Source of the DNA: Reyranella sp.
GTDB taxonomy: Bacteria > Pseudomonadota > Alphaproteobacteria > Reyranellales > Reyranellaceae
DNA length: 64,000 nucleotides
Reading direction: 5' to 3'
Assembly: GCA_030684475.1 (NCBI GenBank)
Contig: JAUXWB010000156.1
Span: 19,592 to 83,591 of the forward strand
In this document: piece after piece, positions 16,797-25,274 of the stretch
Position numbering within the stretch: the first letter of the stretch is position 1
How the letters are laid out: each line of letters opens with the position of its first letter
The notes under the pieces: model-generated
Seen by the model: the letters and a program-made list of their open reading frames with translations, nothing else
Told to the model about the DNA's origin: nothing
Databases searched by the model: none
Made by a program: the position numbers and the translations under genes

Positions 16797-17885
16797 CTAG
16801 AATGGCCCTCTGAAGCGCTTGTATCCTTCGGTCATCGAGCGCTCGACCGGCAATTCGATGCCATGCGCAGCACCACGGACCTGCGTCAGGATCGCATCGA
16901 CGGTCTCGTGCTGGCTCGGATAGTAGATATCCTCGAGGCTCTTGGCGGTCGGGCAGGGCGCCGTCGCCATGCCCAGCATAGCCGGCGGCTGGCGCAGGAC
17001 GGTCGGGTCGCGCAGCATGAGTTGTCGGCAAACCTCGGCGGCGACACCGTACTCGAGCCAAGACGTATCCGCGATCACGAGCTTGCCGGTCTTGCGGACG
17101 CTGTTCGCAACAAGATCCCAGTCGGGATGGCTGATCGAGTTGAGGTCGATGATCTCAACATCGATACCCACCTTGTTCGACACGTACTGTGCCGCCCGCA
17201 TCGCCTCGAGCACCATGACCGATGTCGCCACCACGGTCACGTCGCGACCCTCGCGGGCGACATAGCTCGTGAGCGGGATCGGCTTTGCCGAAGCCGACAC
17301 CGAGAAGTCGAGATTGTAGAGCAGGCGATGCTCGATGCTGACCACCGGCCCGGGATGGCGGTTGATGATCTGCGGGTACATGTCGACGATCGCCTGGCTG
17401 GTCGACGGCATGACGACTGTCAGGCCTGGATAGTGGGCGAAGGTCGCCTGCGGGCTCTGCGAGTGCTGTGCGCCCTGCCCCCAGCTCCGGCCGACGATCA
17501 CGCGAATCAGCATGGGGCACGACATGATGCCGCCGAACATGTAGCGATACTTCGAGGCCAGATTGATAATCTGATTCATGGCCAGAAAGGCGAAGTCGGC
17601 ACGGATGTGCGTCGTGATCGGATAATCCCCGACCAGAGAAGCGCCGATCGCCACCCCGGTCATGCCCTCTTCCATAAGGGGCACATCGAACACGCGCTTT
17701 GCGCCATATTTGTCGGCGAGCCCGGTCGTCGAACCGAAGATGCCTTTGAAGTCGTCGACTCCCTGCCCCATGATGAACGTGTTGGGGTGCGCCGCCAATG
17801 CGCCGTCCATCGTCTCCAGAAGCGCCCCGGCGTAAGACAGGACACGTGACTGGGTCGGCTGATGCTTCTTCGCAGTGACACTCAT
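16797..17885 (-). CDS. Thiamine-diphosphate E1-type enzyme, beta subunit (pair 1)
   Basis: The 362-residue protein matches the transketolase pyrimidine-binding and C-terminal domains of 2-oxoacid dehydrogenase E1 beta subunits. Recognisable motifs are VFDVPLMEEGMTGVAIGAS (the Glu that activates thiamine lies in this type of segment), GRSWGQGAQHSQS, PGLTVVMPST and ADTSWLEYG. It lies 15 bp downstream of the alpha subunit gene on the same strand. No lipoyl E2 or E3 gene is nearby, so this is not a dehydrogenase complex. The known precedent is AviB1/AviB2 of avilamycin biosynthesis, E1-like subunits linked to adding a two-carbon branch to a sugar. A similar acyl transfer to a keto-sugar is inferred here. 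Confidence 0.85.
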   Translation of the reverse strand: MSVTAKKHQPTQSRVLSYAGALLETMDGALAAHPNTFIMGQGVDDFKGIFGSTTGLADKYGAKRVFDVPLMEEGMTGVAIGASLVGDYPITTHIRADFAFLAMNQIINLASKYRYMFGGIMSCPMLIRVIVGRSWGQGAQHSQSPQATFAHYPGLTVVMPSTSQAIVDMYPQIINRHPGPVVSIEHRLLYNLDFSVSASAKPIPLTSYVAREGRDVTVVATSVMVLEAMRAAQYVSNKVGIDVEIIDLNSISHPDWDLVANSVRKTGKLVIADTSWLEYGVAAEVCRQLMLRDPTVLRQPPAMLGMATAPCPTAKSLEDIYYPSQHETVDAILTQVRGAAHGIELPVERSMTEGYKRFRGPF

Positions 17886-17900
17886 GCTCCGGGCCTCGGA

Positions 17901-18827
17901 TCAAATGACGTCGGTCAGCAGTTCGGTGCGGCCCGGCGCGGGACTGCGCTCGGCGAAGTCGACCGCAGCAGCGATTTCCCGTTCGATTTCGGGGGTGAGC
18001 TCCTCGACCAGCGTCCGGTCGAGAATCAGTGGATCGCGCGCCTTCCAGGCATCGATGCTGTCGGCGCTGCGATAGCCGAAATGGAAGTCATCGCCGACGC
18101 CGACATGTTCCTTGTATCGCCCCGTGGCGATCTCGAGCACGAAGGGCTTGCCTGTCCGGACGACGGCGAGCGCGTCCAGCGTCGCCTGCCGGACGGCCAA
18201 CATGTCCCAGCCCTCCTCGACCCGGCGCGACTCGATACCGAAAGTTGCCGCGTGCTCGGGCAGGCGGTAGGCCTGCCGGACATGCCTGAAGCTGTGGACG
18301 GCGAGCCCGTTATCCTCGCAGATGAAGAGCACCGGCACCTTCGTCAGGGACGCAAAATTCAGGCTCTCGTGATAAACGCCCTCCTCGGTGGCGCCATCGC
18401 CGAACACAGCGACGGCAACCCGCGAGCTGCCCGTGCGCTTGAAGGAGAGCGCGGCCCCGACGGCGTGTGGAATGGTGCTGGCTACGACGGCAGACGAACC
18501 CATAAGCCCCACCTCGGGAGCAGAGAGATGCATGGAGCCGGCCTTGCCCTTGGAAATGCCGCCGAGGCGCCCGTAAAGTTCCGCAAACATCGCATTGAGC
18601 GGGCCGCCCTTGGCGACATAAAAGCCATGCGACCGATAGGTCGCGAACACCAGGTCGTCGGACTTGAGCGCGTCGCAGACGCCGACGGCGACGGCTTCCT
18701 GTCCAATCGACAGATGGACCGGGCTCTGGATGCGATCCGAGGGATAGAGCTCGATAACGCGCTCTTCGACCAATCGAATCAGGAGGGCGGTCCGGAAGAG
18801 GCGGCGATAGAGGTTATTCGTCTGCAA
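17901..18827 (-). CDS. Thiamine-diphosphate E1-type enzyme, alpha subunit (pair 1)
   Basis: The product is about 308 residues and has the ThDP/Mg motif of E1 alpha chains: GDGATEEGVYHES followed 30 residues from its start by ICEDN. SIGQEAVAVGV, GKAGSMHL and GRYKEHVG are also typical. I chose a TTG start at 18827. It is preceded by GGGAG at 9-nt spacing, and the alignment with the paralogue at 24074-25102 begins there. An ATG at 18932 would add 35 residues and leave only 32 bp to the divergent gene. It forms a pair with the beta subunit 15 bp downstream. Expected role: a cytosolic heterotetramer that decarboxylates an oxoacid and passes the activated acyl unit to an acceptor. Confidence 0.82.
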   Translation of the reverse strand: MQTNNLYRRLFRTALLIRLVEERVIELYPSDRIQSPVHLSIGQEAVAVGVCDALKSDDLVFATYRSHGFYVAKGGPLNAMFAELYGRLGGISKGKAGSMHLSAPEVGLMGSSAVVASTIPHAVGAALSFKRTGSSRVAVAVFGDGATEEGVYHESLNFASLTKVPVLFICEDNGLAVHSFRHVRQAYRLPEHAATFGIESRRVEEGWDMLAVRQATLDALAVVRTGKPFVLEIATGRYKEHVGVGDDFHFGYRSADSIDAWKARDPLILDRTLVEELTPEIEREIAAAVDFAERSPAPGRTELLTDVI

Positions 18828-18855
18828 GAGTTGGCGCTCCCGGTTGGCGGCAGGA

Positions 18856-18869
18856 GTTACTAAAGTAAC
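18856..18869. promoter_or_regulatory. Palindrome GTTACT-AA-AGTAAC in divergent regulatory region
   Basis: Perfect 6-bp half-sites are separated by two bases. If the E1 alpha gene starts at 18827, the palindrome lies in a 137-bp divergent promoter region. A TATGTT box on the minus strand overlaps its edge. It looks like a dimeric regulator site; the regulator is unknown. Confidence 0.35.
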
Positions 18870-18964
18870 ATATTCCGACTGGCAATCGCGCTGGCGTTCG
18901 GCGTGGCCTCGCCGCATCCAATTGGAATCCATGACCGACTTGGGGTAGTAGGAAAGGCCCCTTC

Positions 18965-20152
18965 ATGTTCCGGCAGAAGCAGTTGCAGCCGTGGATGGAT
19001 GCGCATGCACTGCCAAGGACAGAAAGCGGAATGACGACCGAGTTCGCAAAGATTGTCGCAGCGGCATTGCAGCGCGAACAGTTCACCTTGCTCGATCTCG
19101 GCTGCTCTGGTGGCATCGATCCCGCCTGGCGCGTCTTCGGCAACCGGTTCCGGGCGCTGGGCATAGATGCCAGCGCCTACGAGTGCCACCGCCTGGTCGG
19201 CCTGGAACAGCATCCTCATGTGCACTATCGCGCGGCCTTCGTTCGCATGCTGCCGGACCATCCTGCCTACCGCGACTTCGTCGGGAAGCCGTTCAGCACA
19301 CATCATCCATTCAAACGCACCAACGCACACCGCACTGTTCGCCTGCTGGACGAAACGATCGAAGGGGGATCCTCGGAAGACAAGTTGCTATTCAATCAAT
19401 GGGCGCATACCGAGCTCGCGAACGAGGCGGAGCCGATCAGCGTGGAGATAGCGCTCGCCGAGCGGAAGTGGGACGACGTCGACTTCATCAAGATCGATAT
19501 CGACAACGCCGACTTCGAGGTCCTGACAGCCATCGCTGACAACCTGGCGGAATGGAAGGTCCTAGGCACGAAACTCGAGGTCAATTTCTTTGGCGGCACG
19601 ACCCCGACGGAAGCGACATTCCACAACACCGATCGCGTCATGCGCAACAAGGGCTTTACCCTCGTTGGCCTGGAGCCGCGGAGCTATTCCATGAGCCCGT
19701 TGCCAGCGAGATATGTCAACACGGTAGCCGCTCAAACACATACAGGCCGCGTGTTCCAGGCCGATGCGTACTACGTCCTGGATCTGGCTTCGGACGACGA
19801 CCGGGCTATTGCCCATTCAATGTCGGATGAGAAGCTGGCCAAGCTCGCTGCGATATTTTCGATCTGCAATCAGCCGGACTCCGCCGCCGAACTGATGATT
19901 TTGTTTCGAGATCTCTTCAGCACGCTGCTCGATGTAGAACAAGCTCTCGATCTGCTGGCTTTCCAGACCCAAGAAGATCGCGCCGAGAAGCGCGCCTACA
20001 AGGACTACATCAAGGAATTTGAGGCTGATTCACCCTACTTCTACCCGCGGCGAGAGCAGCATCTGGCCCCGGCGCCCGTTCGCGCGCTTACGCTTATCGA
20101 GCGGCTAAGGGCTGCATGGCAGGCATTCAGCCAGAAATTCGGCAGTTCCTAG
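18965..20152 (+). CDS. FkbM-like SAM-dependent methyltransferase
   Basis: The 395-residue product has SAM motif I as LLDLGCSGGIDPAW near residue 42, and a FkbM-like segment DFIKIDIDNADFEVLTAI near 176-193. FkbM-family enzymes are O-methyltransferases often found in glycan and natural-product clusters. About 130 C-terminal residues are helical and charged (LDVEQALDLLAFQTQEDRAE) and have no recognised function. A second ATG at 19031 is possible. The gene stands alone on the plus strand between leftward genes and converges with the putative glycosyltransferase gene 10 bp away. The acceptor, probably a glycan sugar hydroxyl, is inferred. Confidence 0.75.
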   Translation: MFRQKQLQPWMDAHALPRTESGMTTEFAKIVAAALQREQFTLLDLGCSGGIDPAWRVFGNRFRALGIDASAYECHRLVGLEQHPHVHYRAAFVRMLPDHPAYRDFVGKPFSTHHPFKRTNAHRTVRLLDETIEGGSSEDKLLFNQWAHTELANEAEPISVEIALAERKWDDVDFIKIDIDNADFEVLTAIADNLAEWKVLGTKLEVNFFGGTTPTEATFHNTDRVMRNKGFTLVGLEPRSYSMSPLPARYVNTVAAQTHTGRVFQADAYYVLDLASDDDRAIAHSMSDEKLAKLAAIFSICNQPDSAAELMILFRDLFSTLLDVEQALDLLAFQTQEDRAEKRAYKDYIKEFEADSPYFYPRREQHLAPAPVRALTLIERLRAAWQAFSQKFGSS

Positions 20153-20162
20153 GGCGAACGTC

Positions 20163-21245
20163 TCAAGCGGCGTCCCACAACGCCCGTGACACTATCCGCT
20201 CTGGCAACTCGACGTCGCCCAAGCCCCAGTTTGCATCGTTCATTGGCCTTGATACATCGTTCCGTGCAAAGCGCGTCGCCCTGGCCACGAAGTTGCGCTC
20301 GATCGACGGCGCGAGAACACTCTCGATGCCCAGCACACGCCGCTTCGGATAGTCGAGCAGCATTCGGAACGTGTGACCTAGATCCCTCTTGTTCCTTTCC
20401 ACGAACCACCTGTCGAGACGCTGCTGCCATGGCGCCCAGACTGGAAAGACCCGCTGATTGTGGGTCATTGCCTGAACGATCTTGTAGACGGCACAATCAT
20501 CGGGCCAGCACACCTCCCGTGCGCCATAGCCCGCTGCGGCGTGGAGCGCGATAGAGTCGGCGTCCAGTCCCAATACCGTCGCGTCCGCGGGATATCCCCG
20601 CATCTGGTGCCATCGTTCATTCGACAGCAGGGTGAAGTCGCCACAGCCATTCGTATGGAGGTCGCGAATTCTCCACTGCGGACTTTGCTTTTGGCGCACG
20701 TGTCGCTGCATCGGCGCACATACCAAGAGTTCGAACAACGCATCATCGGATACGCGAAGCCAGTCGTCGCCCCCGAGTTCTACGTCGCAACGGTCGACGC
20801 GATAGACGCATCCGTCGTTCAGATCCTGCTTTGCAATGCGGGCGATAAGCTCGTTCGAGTAGAATGTGTCCAGTGCCTTCGGCGAGAGAAAGACGCCCCG
20901 AGCCCGACGGATACCGACACTGAGCGCCGCTACCGTCGGCAGCCCACGCTCCTTCCAGCCCTTCAGGCGCTTGTGGTATTTTTCGTCGACTTCGACGAAG
21001 CGGACGGTCGCATACCGAGTATGCAAAGTGCCGAAGAGATCGGACATGCGCGGCCGATCGACGGGCGGATTCCATTCGACGACGATCAACTCAGACGGAA
21101 TCCGGTGCGCCTCGAGTTGCCGAACGAGAAGCCCGATCGCGTGCGTCGTTCTTTCTGCGTAGTTTTCTGTGTAGCCGTCGTTGCGCGTCCAGCCGACGAT
21201 CGTCAGGTAGGGACGCGTCGTCCTCCCCTTGCTCGCCTCCGGCAT
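20163..21245 (-). CDS. Putative GT-A-fold glycosyltransferase-like protein
   Basis: The product is about 360 residues and starts as a nucleotide-sugar transferase fold might: YLTIVGWTRNDGYTENY, then SELIVVEWNPP. The middle segment ARGVFLSPKALDTFYSNELI and the acidic VYRVDRCDVE fit the donor-binding region of GT-A enzymes. A later GLDADSIALHAAAGYG segment resembles the acceptor half. I do not recognise a named family, and the call rests on this pattern and the cluster. The start at 21245 (MPEASKGR) is preferred over 21308 because the longer form overlaps the upstream methyltransferase gene. It lies 10 bp downstream of that gene, so the two are likely one operon. Confidence 0.55.
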   Translation of the reverse strand: MPEASKGRTTRPYLTIVGWTRNDGYTENYAERTTHAIGLLVRQLEAHRIPSELIVVEWNPPVDRPRMSDLFGTLHTRYATVRFVEVDEKYHKRLKGWKERGLPTVAALSVGIRRARGVFLSPKALDTFYSNELIARIAKQDLNDGCVYRVDRCDVELGGDDWLRVSDDALFELLVCAPMQRHVRQKQSPQWRIRDLHTNGCGDFTLLSNERWHQMRGYPADATVLGLDADSIALHAAAGYGAREVCWPDDCAVYKIVQAMTHNQRVFPVWAPWQQRLDRWFVERNKRDLGHTFRMLLDYPKRRVLGIESVLAPSIERNFVARATRFARNDVSRPMNDANWGLGDVELPERIVSRALWDAA

Positions 21246-21255
21246 CAGCGTGCGC

Positions 21256-22185
21256 CTAGACTGGCTTCCAGAATAGCTGCGAATAGCCTTCAAGCACCAA
21301 GCTGCCAAAGTTGATGCGCTTGGTTTTTAGAATGCGCGCGCGGCCCTGCTTTTCCAGCTCGATAATTTTACCCGGGAACCCACGCCAGAAATTCCGGACC
21401 TCGTGGGCTTTCCACGCCGTATAGTCGACAAGGTTGTTTTCGTGATCGTACCATTCGTAGATCGGCTCGATGTGGAAGCAACACGCCGGCTTCTTCTTCA
21501 GAATGAATTCGAGGAAACTCTCCCACTGCGTGCCGGTTTGTTCGAGCGCGCCGACGGTGAAGATCGCACTGCCCGCGGGCATATCGAGCGTCTCGTCGGG
21601 GTGAAAGAAGTCGAACTGGCGGCCGGCAACATTCAAGCCGTGCTCCTTGCGCAGCGCCTCGACGATATCAACGGACGGCTGAACCCAATCGAGCCCCATA
21701 ACCCGTGCTCCGGGAAACTGCTGGGCCACATAGGCGACGTTGAAGCCCGATCCTGAGCCGAACTCGAAGATGCTCTTGAAGCCGGAAAGGTGGCGCTGAA
21801 CGAACCAGGCACGGTATATCGAATACCAATTGCTCTCGAAGTTCGGATCTTCGGGCTGCACGAACTCTCCGTACAGCCGCACCGGCAGCCCGGGCCGGAT
21901 ATATTTGGGCAGGAGCGCTTCCAGCTTGCCGCCGCTCTTCTCGAAGTCCTCGAGATTCTCGCCCCAGCCCCGTTCCCAGCGCGACTTGTCCTCATTCTGC
22001 ACCAAAGTGAGCCGTCGGCTCTCAATACGCTGCAGGAGGTCAAGCATGATGCCGTCGCGCTCAGGTCCTTCCAAAACCCGATAGTTCCAGTTGTGGGCAC
22101 CAATCGCTCCGCGCGTGGTCTCTGACAGAAGGTCGAGCGTGGTCCCGAAAATGTCGGCGAAATCGATCGGTTTCAGCGAAGGCAT
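21256..22185 (-). CDS. Class I SAM-dependent methyltransferase
   Basis: The product is 309 residues. A helical N-terminal region of about 120 residues precedes the SAM-binding core, with motif I IFEFGSGSGFNVAYVAQQFP near residues 133-152 and VMGLDWVQPSVDI for the second strand. The C-terminal part contains HIEPIYEWYDHENNLVDYTA, common in methyltransferases of polysaccharide loci. The start at 22185 lies 37 bp downstream of the SDR gene, which fits a run of leftward genes from 25102 to 20163. Likely role: methylation of a nucleotide sugar or of the glycan chain (inference). Confidence 0.82.
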   Translation of the reverse strand: MPSLKPIDFADIFGTTLDLLSETTRGAIGAHNWNYRVLEGPERDGIMLDLLQRIESRRLTLVQNEDKSRWERGWGENLEDFEKSGGKLEALLPKYIRPGLPVRLYGEFVQPEDPNFESNWYSIYRAWFVQRHLSGFKSIFEFGSGSGFNVAYVAQQFPGARVMGLDWVQPSVDIVEALRKEHGLNVAGRQFDFFHPDETLDMPAGSAIFTVGALEQTGTQWESFLEFILKKKPACCFHIEPIYEWYDHENNLVDYTAWKAHEVRNFWRGFPGKIIELEKQGRARILKTKRINFGSLVLEGYSQLFWKPV

Positions 22186-22222
22186 GAAAGCTCCCCAAAT
22201 GCCCAGCGCCCGGGCGTCGCAC

Positions 22223-23008
22223 TCATAGCCCCCTGCTCTGGCCGCCATCAACCGTGATGTTCGCTCCATTGACCAGGCCCGCCTGCTGCGAACACAGGAA
22301 TGCGACCACTGCGGCCACCTCGTCTGCCGTTCCCAGGCGGCCCAGTGGATATTCCAGATCGACCATCCGGGCAAAGCCCTCGGGGTCGCGGTCCCGTTCA
22401 TCGTCGAAACCCGTGCCCGGAATATGGATACCCCCCGGCGCCACACAGTTGAAGGTGATGCCGTCGCGCACTAGGTAGGGCATCTGCGACAGAGACTTCA
22501 TGAGCGCAGTTTCGGCAGCCTTCGCCATCGTGAACCACGGCCGTCCGCCACCCTCATTTCCACCAAAGATCGAGGTGATCGTCACGACCCTTCCCCATTT
22601 GGCCTGCCGCATCAGCACGAGCGCACGCCGGGTGAAGCGGACTGCCGCCATTGCGTTCTTTTCATAGACCTCCGACCAGATACGAAGTTCGGTTTCCTCG
22701 ACGATCTCCTTGCCCCAGCGGCCGCCGCCGCCGACATTATTGATGAGGATCTGGATTTCGCCCCACTCCCGCTCCACGGCATCCATGACATGATCCGCGG
22801 CGCTGCTTTCGAGGAGGTCGGCAGGTACAGCAAGCGTGCGCACGCCATAAGCCTCAAGCTCAGCGATCGCGCTTCGTAGGCGGGCCTCGGAGCGCGAGCA
22901 GATGGCAATATTGCAGCCTTCCGCGGCGAGCTGTCGCGCCGTCGCCAGTCCAATGCCGTGACTGCCACCCGTCACCAGAGCTGACCGTCCCTTCAATCCA
23001 TAGTCCAT
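22223..23008 (-). CDS. SDR-family oxidoreductase with Tyr-to-Phe change in the active site
   Basis: The 261-residue classical short-chain dehydrogenase fold has cofactor motif TGGSHGIG (13-20), structural ILINNVG (88-93) and catalytic-type Ser146 (TITSIFGG). The YxxxK motif reads FTMAK, with Phe159 in place of the proton-donating Tyr and Lys163 kept. The C-terminus has the usual GANITVDGG. Loss of Tyr normally abolishes ketone reduction, so this may catalyse a different step or act as a partner protein. It sits between E1 beta of pair 2, whose stop is 38 bp upstream, and a methyltransferase 37 bp downstream. A shared pathway with the thiamine enzyme is likely. Confidence 0.88.
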   Translation of the reverse strand: MDYGLKGRSALVTGGSHGIGLATARQLAAEGCNIAICSRSEARLRSAIAELEAYGVRTLAVPADLLESSAADHVMDAVEREWGEIQILINNVGGGGRWGKEIVEETELRIWSEVYEKNAMAAVRFTRRALVLMRQAKWGRVVTITSIFGGNEGGGRPWFTMAKAAETALMKSLSQMPYLVRDGITFNCVAPGGIHIPGTGFDDERDRDPEGFARMVDLEYPLGRLGTADEVAAVVAFLCSQQAGLVNGANITVDGGQSRGL

Positions 23009-23046
23009 GCATCTCTCCGATGCGGGTAGTGGCCAGCCGGCCGCTC

Positions 23047-24087
23047 CTAGAACGGACCCCGGAAGCGGCGTTCGTGACTGAAGAAGTCCTCGTTCTCGAG
23101 ATTCGCAGGCTCGAGGCCGAGCATTTCCTCCACATTGCGCACGATCGTCTTGGCATTGGGGTAGAACTCGTTCTCCAGCTCCCGCACCGTCGGGCATGGC
23201 GTATGGGCGAAGCCGATGCGCCGGACGGCCGCCTTGAGTTTTCCGAAGCACTTCTCGTTGACCAGCGCTGACAGCTCGGCACTGAAGCCGCTGTGGACCC
23301 AGTCGCAGTCGGCGATGACACACCGTCCGGTGCGACTGACCGATTCGAGGATCATGGCTTCGTCGAGCGGCGCCAGCGTGCGTGGATCGACAATTTCGAC
23401 CGAGACGCCGCGGCGGGCCAGGATGTCGGCAGCAAGGCGTGCCTCCACGTTCATCCAGGACAACCCGACAATCGTCACGTCCCTTCCTGGCCGCAGGATG
23501 CGCCCGACCCCGAGCGGCGTCTCATACGGCTCCTCCGGCACGTCCTCCTCAGCCCAATAGAGCCAGCGGTGCTCGAAGCAGATGACGGGATTGTCGTCGC
23601 GGATCGCGGCCGTGAGCATCCCTTTCGCATCGGCGGGGGTCGTCGGAGCGATGACCTTGAGTCCGGGAATATGCGTGAAATTGGAGAACAGGCTTTTGCT
23701 GTGCTGCGCGCCCTGGCCCCAGCCGCGGCCGATGACGGCACGGATTACCAGCGGCACCTTCAGCTTGCCGCCGGTCGAGTAGGTGTAGTTCGAAATCATG
23801 TTGACCAGCTGGTTGGTGGCCAGGATCATGAAATCAACACGAATATGGACGTGAATGGGCCTGAGACCTCGAATGGCTGCTCCCAGTCCAAAGCCAGTCA
23901 TGGCGTCTTCGGAAATCGGCGTGTCGAAACAGCGTTCCTGGCCGAATTTCTCCACCAGGCCACGAGTCGTGTTGAAAATCTTGGAGTACGTCGGGACACC
24001 GATGCCATAGACGAATACTCGGGAATCCCGCTCCATTTCCTGCGACATTGCCTCGCGAAGCGCGCCGCTGTAATCAAGCTTTCTCAT
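23047..24087 (-). CDS. Thiamine-diphosphate E1-type enzyme, beta subunit (pair 2)
   Basis: The product is 346 residues and collinear with the pair 1 beta subunit: CFDTPISEDAMTGFGLGAA, GRGWGQGAQHSKS, PGLKVIAPTTPADAKG, ADCDWVHSGFSAEL, and an identical C-terminal RFRGPF. It has transketolase pyrimidine-binding and C-terminal domains. Its ATG overlaps the end of the alpha subunit gene by 14 bp, so the subunits are translationally coupled. As with pair 1 there is no E2 or E3 gene. The two pairs are clearly paralogous but well diverged, which suggests two different acyl donors or acceptors rather than redundancy. Confidence 0.87.
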   Translation of the reverse strand: MRKLDYSGALREAMSQEMERDSRVFVYGIGVPTYSKIFNTTRGLVEKFGQERCFDTPISEDAMTGFGLGAAIRGLRPIHVHIRVDFMILATNQLVNMISNYTYSTGGKLKVPLVIRAVIGRGWGQGAQHSKSLFSNFTHIPGLKVIAPTTPADAKGMLTAAIRDDNPVICFEHRWLYWAEEDVPEEPYETPLGVGRILRPGRDVTIVGLSWMNVEARLAADILARRGVSVEIVDPRTLAPLDEAMILESVSRTGRCVIADCDWVHSGFSAELSALVNEKCFGKLKAAVRRIGFAHTPCPTVRELENEFYPNAKTIVRNVEEMLGLEPANLENEDFFSHERRFRGPF

Positions 24088-25102
24088 AGAACACACCCGC
24101 ATAAAGTCGTTCCGGCGCTGGAATAGGAGCCAAGCCGGCACGCTCGACGCTCATGCGTACGGACAGGTCAATTTCTTGTTCGATTGTGATGATATCACTC
24201 TCGCTGATGCCGTGTTCTCCCAGCCGCCGACGCTGCACCACAAGGGCATCCCGATCGATCCATTCGCGCTGGTTCGTGGTCTTGTCTCGATATCCCCAGT
24301 TCCAGTCCTCGCCGATACCGACATGTTCAAGATATCGGCAGCACTTGATGTTGAGAAACGCCGGGCGTCGTTGGTGGCGAGCCTTTTCAGCTGCAACGCG
24401 CGTGAGCTTGTAGACGCTCTCCACCTCCCCGGTGTCGTCCTCATAGGAGTCGCAGCCGAAGGGCCTGACGGCCTCGGCGAGCGAGTGCACCATTTGACGG
24501 GCATCACGCGGCGTGTCCACGGCATAGCCGTTGTCCTCGCATACGAACAGAACCGGTAGCCGAAACAACGCTGCGGAATTGATGCTTTCCCAGAAGACTC
24601 CGGCGTCAACGGCACCATCGCCAAAAAATGCGACGGCCATTCGTCCCGTATCGAGCCGCAGGTTCGCAAAGGCAGCACCAACAGCCACGGGGATCTGAGT
24701 GGCGACCACCCCGCTCGACAGCATGTGCCCTTGATCCGGCGCGGCCAGGTGCATGGAGCCGCCCTTCCCTTCGCCAGTCCCGGAAGTGCGCCCGTACAAC
24801 TCCGAGAAGAATCGGTCGGTATCGTGCGTCTGGGCAAGGAATGCCGCATGACTCCGATACGAAGCGAAAACATCGGCCTTGCCCTCGAGCGCCTGGCAGA
24901 CGCCCACCGACACGAATTCCTGCCCCATCGACATATGCATCGGAGTGCGCATATGGTTTTCGGGATAGTGCTTGACGATGTATTCCTCGGAGCGCCGGAC
25001 GAGCAACAGGCTTCTAAAGAGCTGTATCGCAATCTCTCTTGTCATGGGATCAGAGGCACGAGTCATCTTGGGTTCATTGTTTTTGGCGCGATTCTGCAAC
25101 AT
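24074..25102 (-). CDS. Thiamine-diphosphate E1-type enzyme, alpha subunit (pair 2)
   Basis: The product is up to 342 residues. The ThDP/Mg motif is GDGAVDAGVFWES ... VCEDN, and MSMGQEFVSVGV, GKGGSMHL and CRYLEHVG are also present. Three in-frame starts exist (25102, 25066, 25045), none with a clear Shine-Dalgarno site. Alignment with pair 1 begins around the 25045 Met, so the protein may be shorter than annotated. The upstream 172 bp separates it from the divergent GDP-mannose dehydratase-like gene and should hold both promoters. With its beta partner it is expected to form a cytosolic heterotetramer transferring an acyl unit from a 2-oxoacid (inference). Confidence 0.85.
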   Translation of the reverse strand: MLQNRAKNNEPKMTRASDPMTREIAIQLFRSLLLVRRSEEYIVKHYPENHMRTPMHMSMGQEFVSVGVCQALEGKADVFASYRSHAAFLAQTHDTDRFFSELYGRTSGTGEGKGGSMHLAAPDQGHMLSSGVVATQIPVAVGAAFANLRLDTGRMAVAFFGDGAVDAGVFWESINSAALFRLPVLFVCEDNGYAVDTPRDARQMVHSLAEAVRPFGCDSYEDDTGEVESVYKLTRVAAEKARHQRRPAFLNIKCCRYLEHVGIGEDWNWGYRDKTTNQREWIDRDALVVQRRRLGEHGISESDIITIEQEIDLSVRMSVERAGLAPIPAPERLYAGVFYEKA

Positions 25103-25274
25103 AGAGACGTCCGGACTCTAAGGCAACGCCAAGGTCCGGGAGCCGCACCGTTCAGTCGTATTATCAGCCACACGAGGGCACCTGCAGCGTGCGCGGACCG
25201 ATCGGTTTGGGTGGCGTTTTGCGCCTGGCTAACTTAAGTAGACGATGGAATCGGATGATTGGAATGGATAGACG

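Noticed and set aside
16797-25102. Pyruvate or branched-chain 2-oxoacid dehydrogenase complex
   Set aside because: Both E1 pairs lack E2 and E3 genes and are surrounded by sugar-modifying genes.
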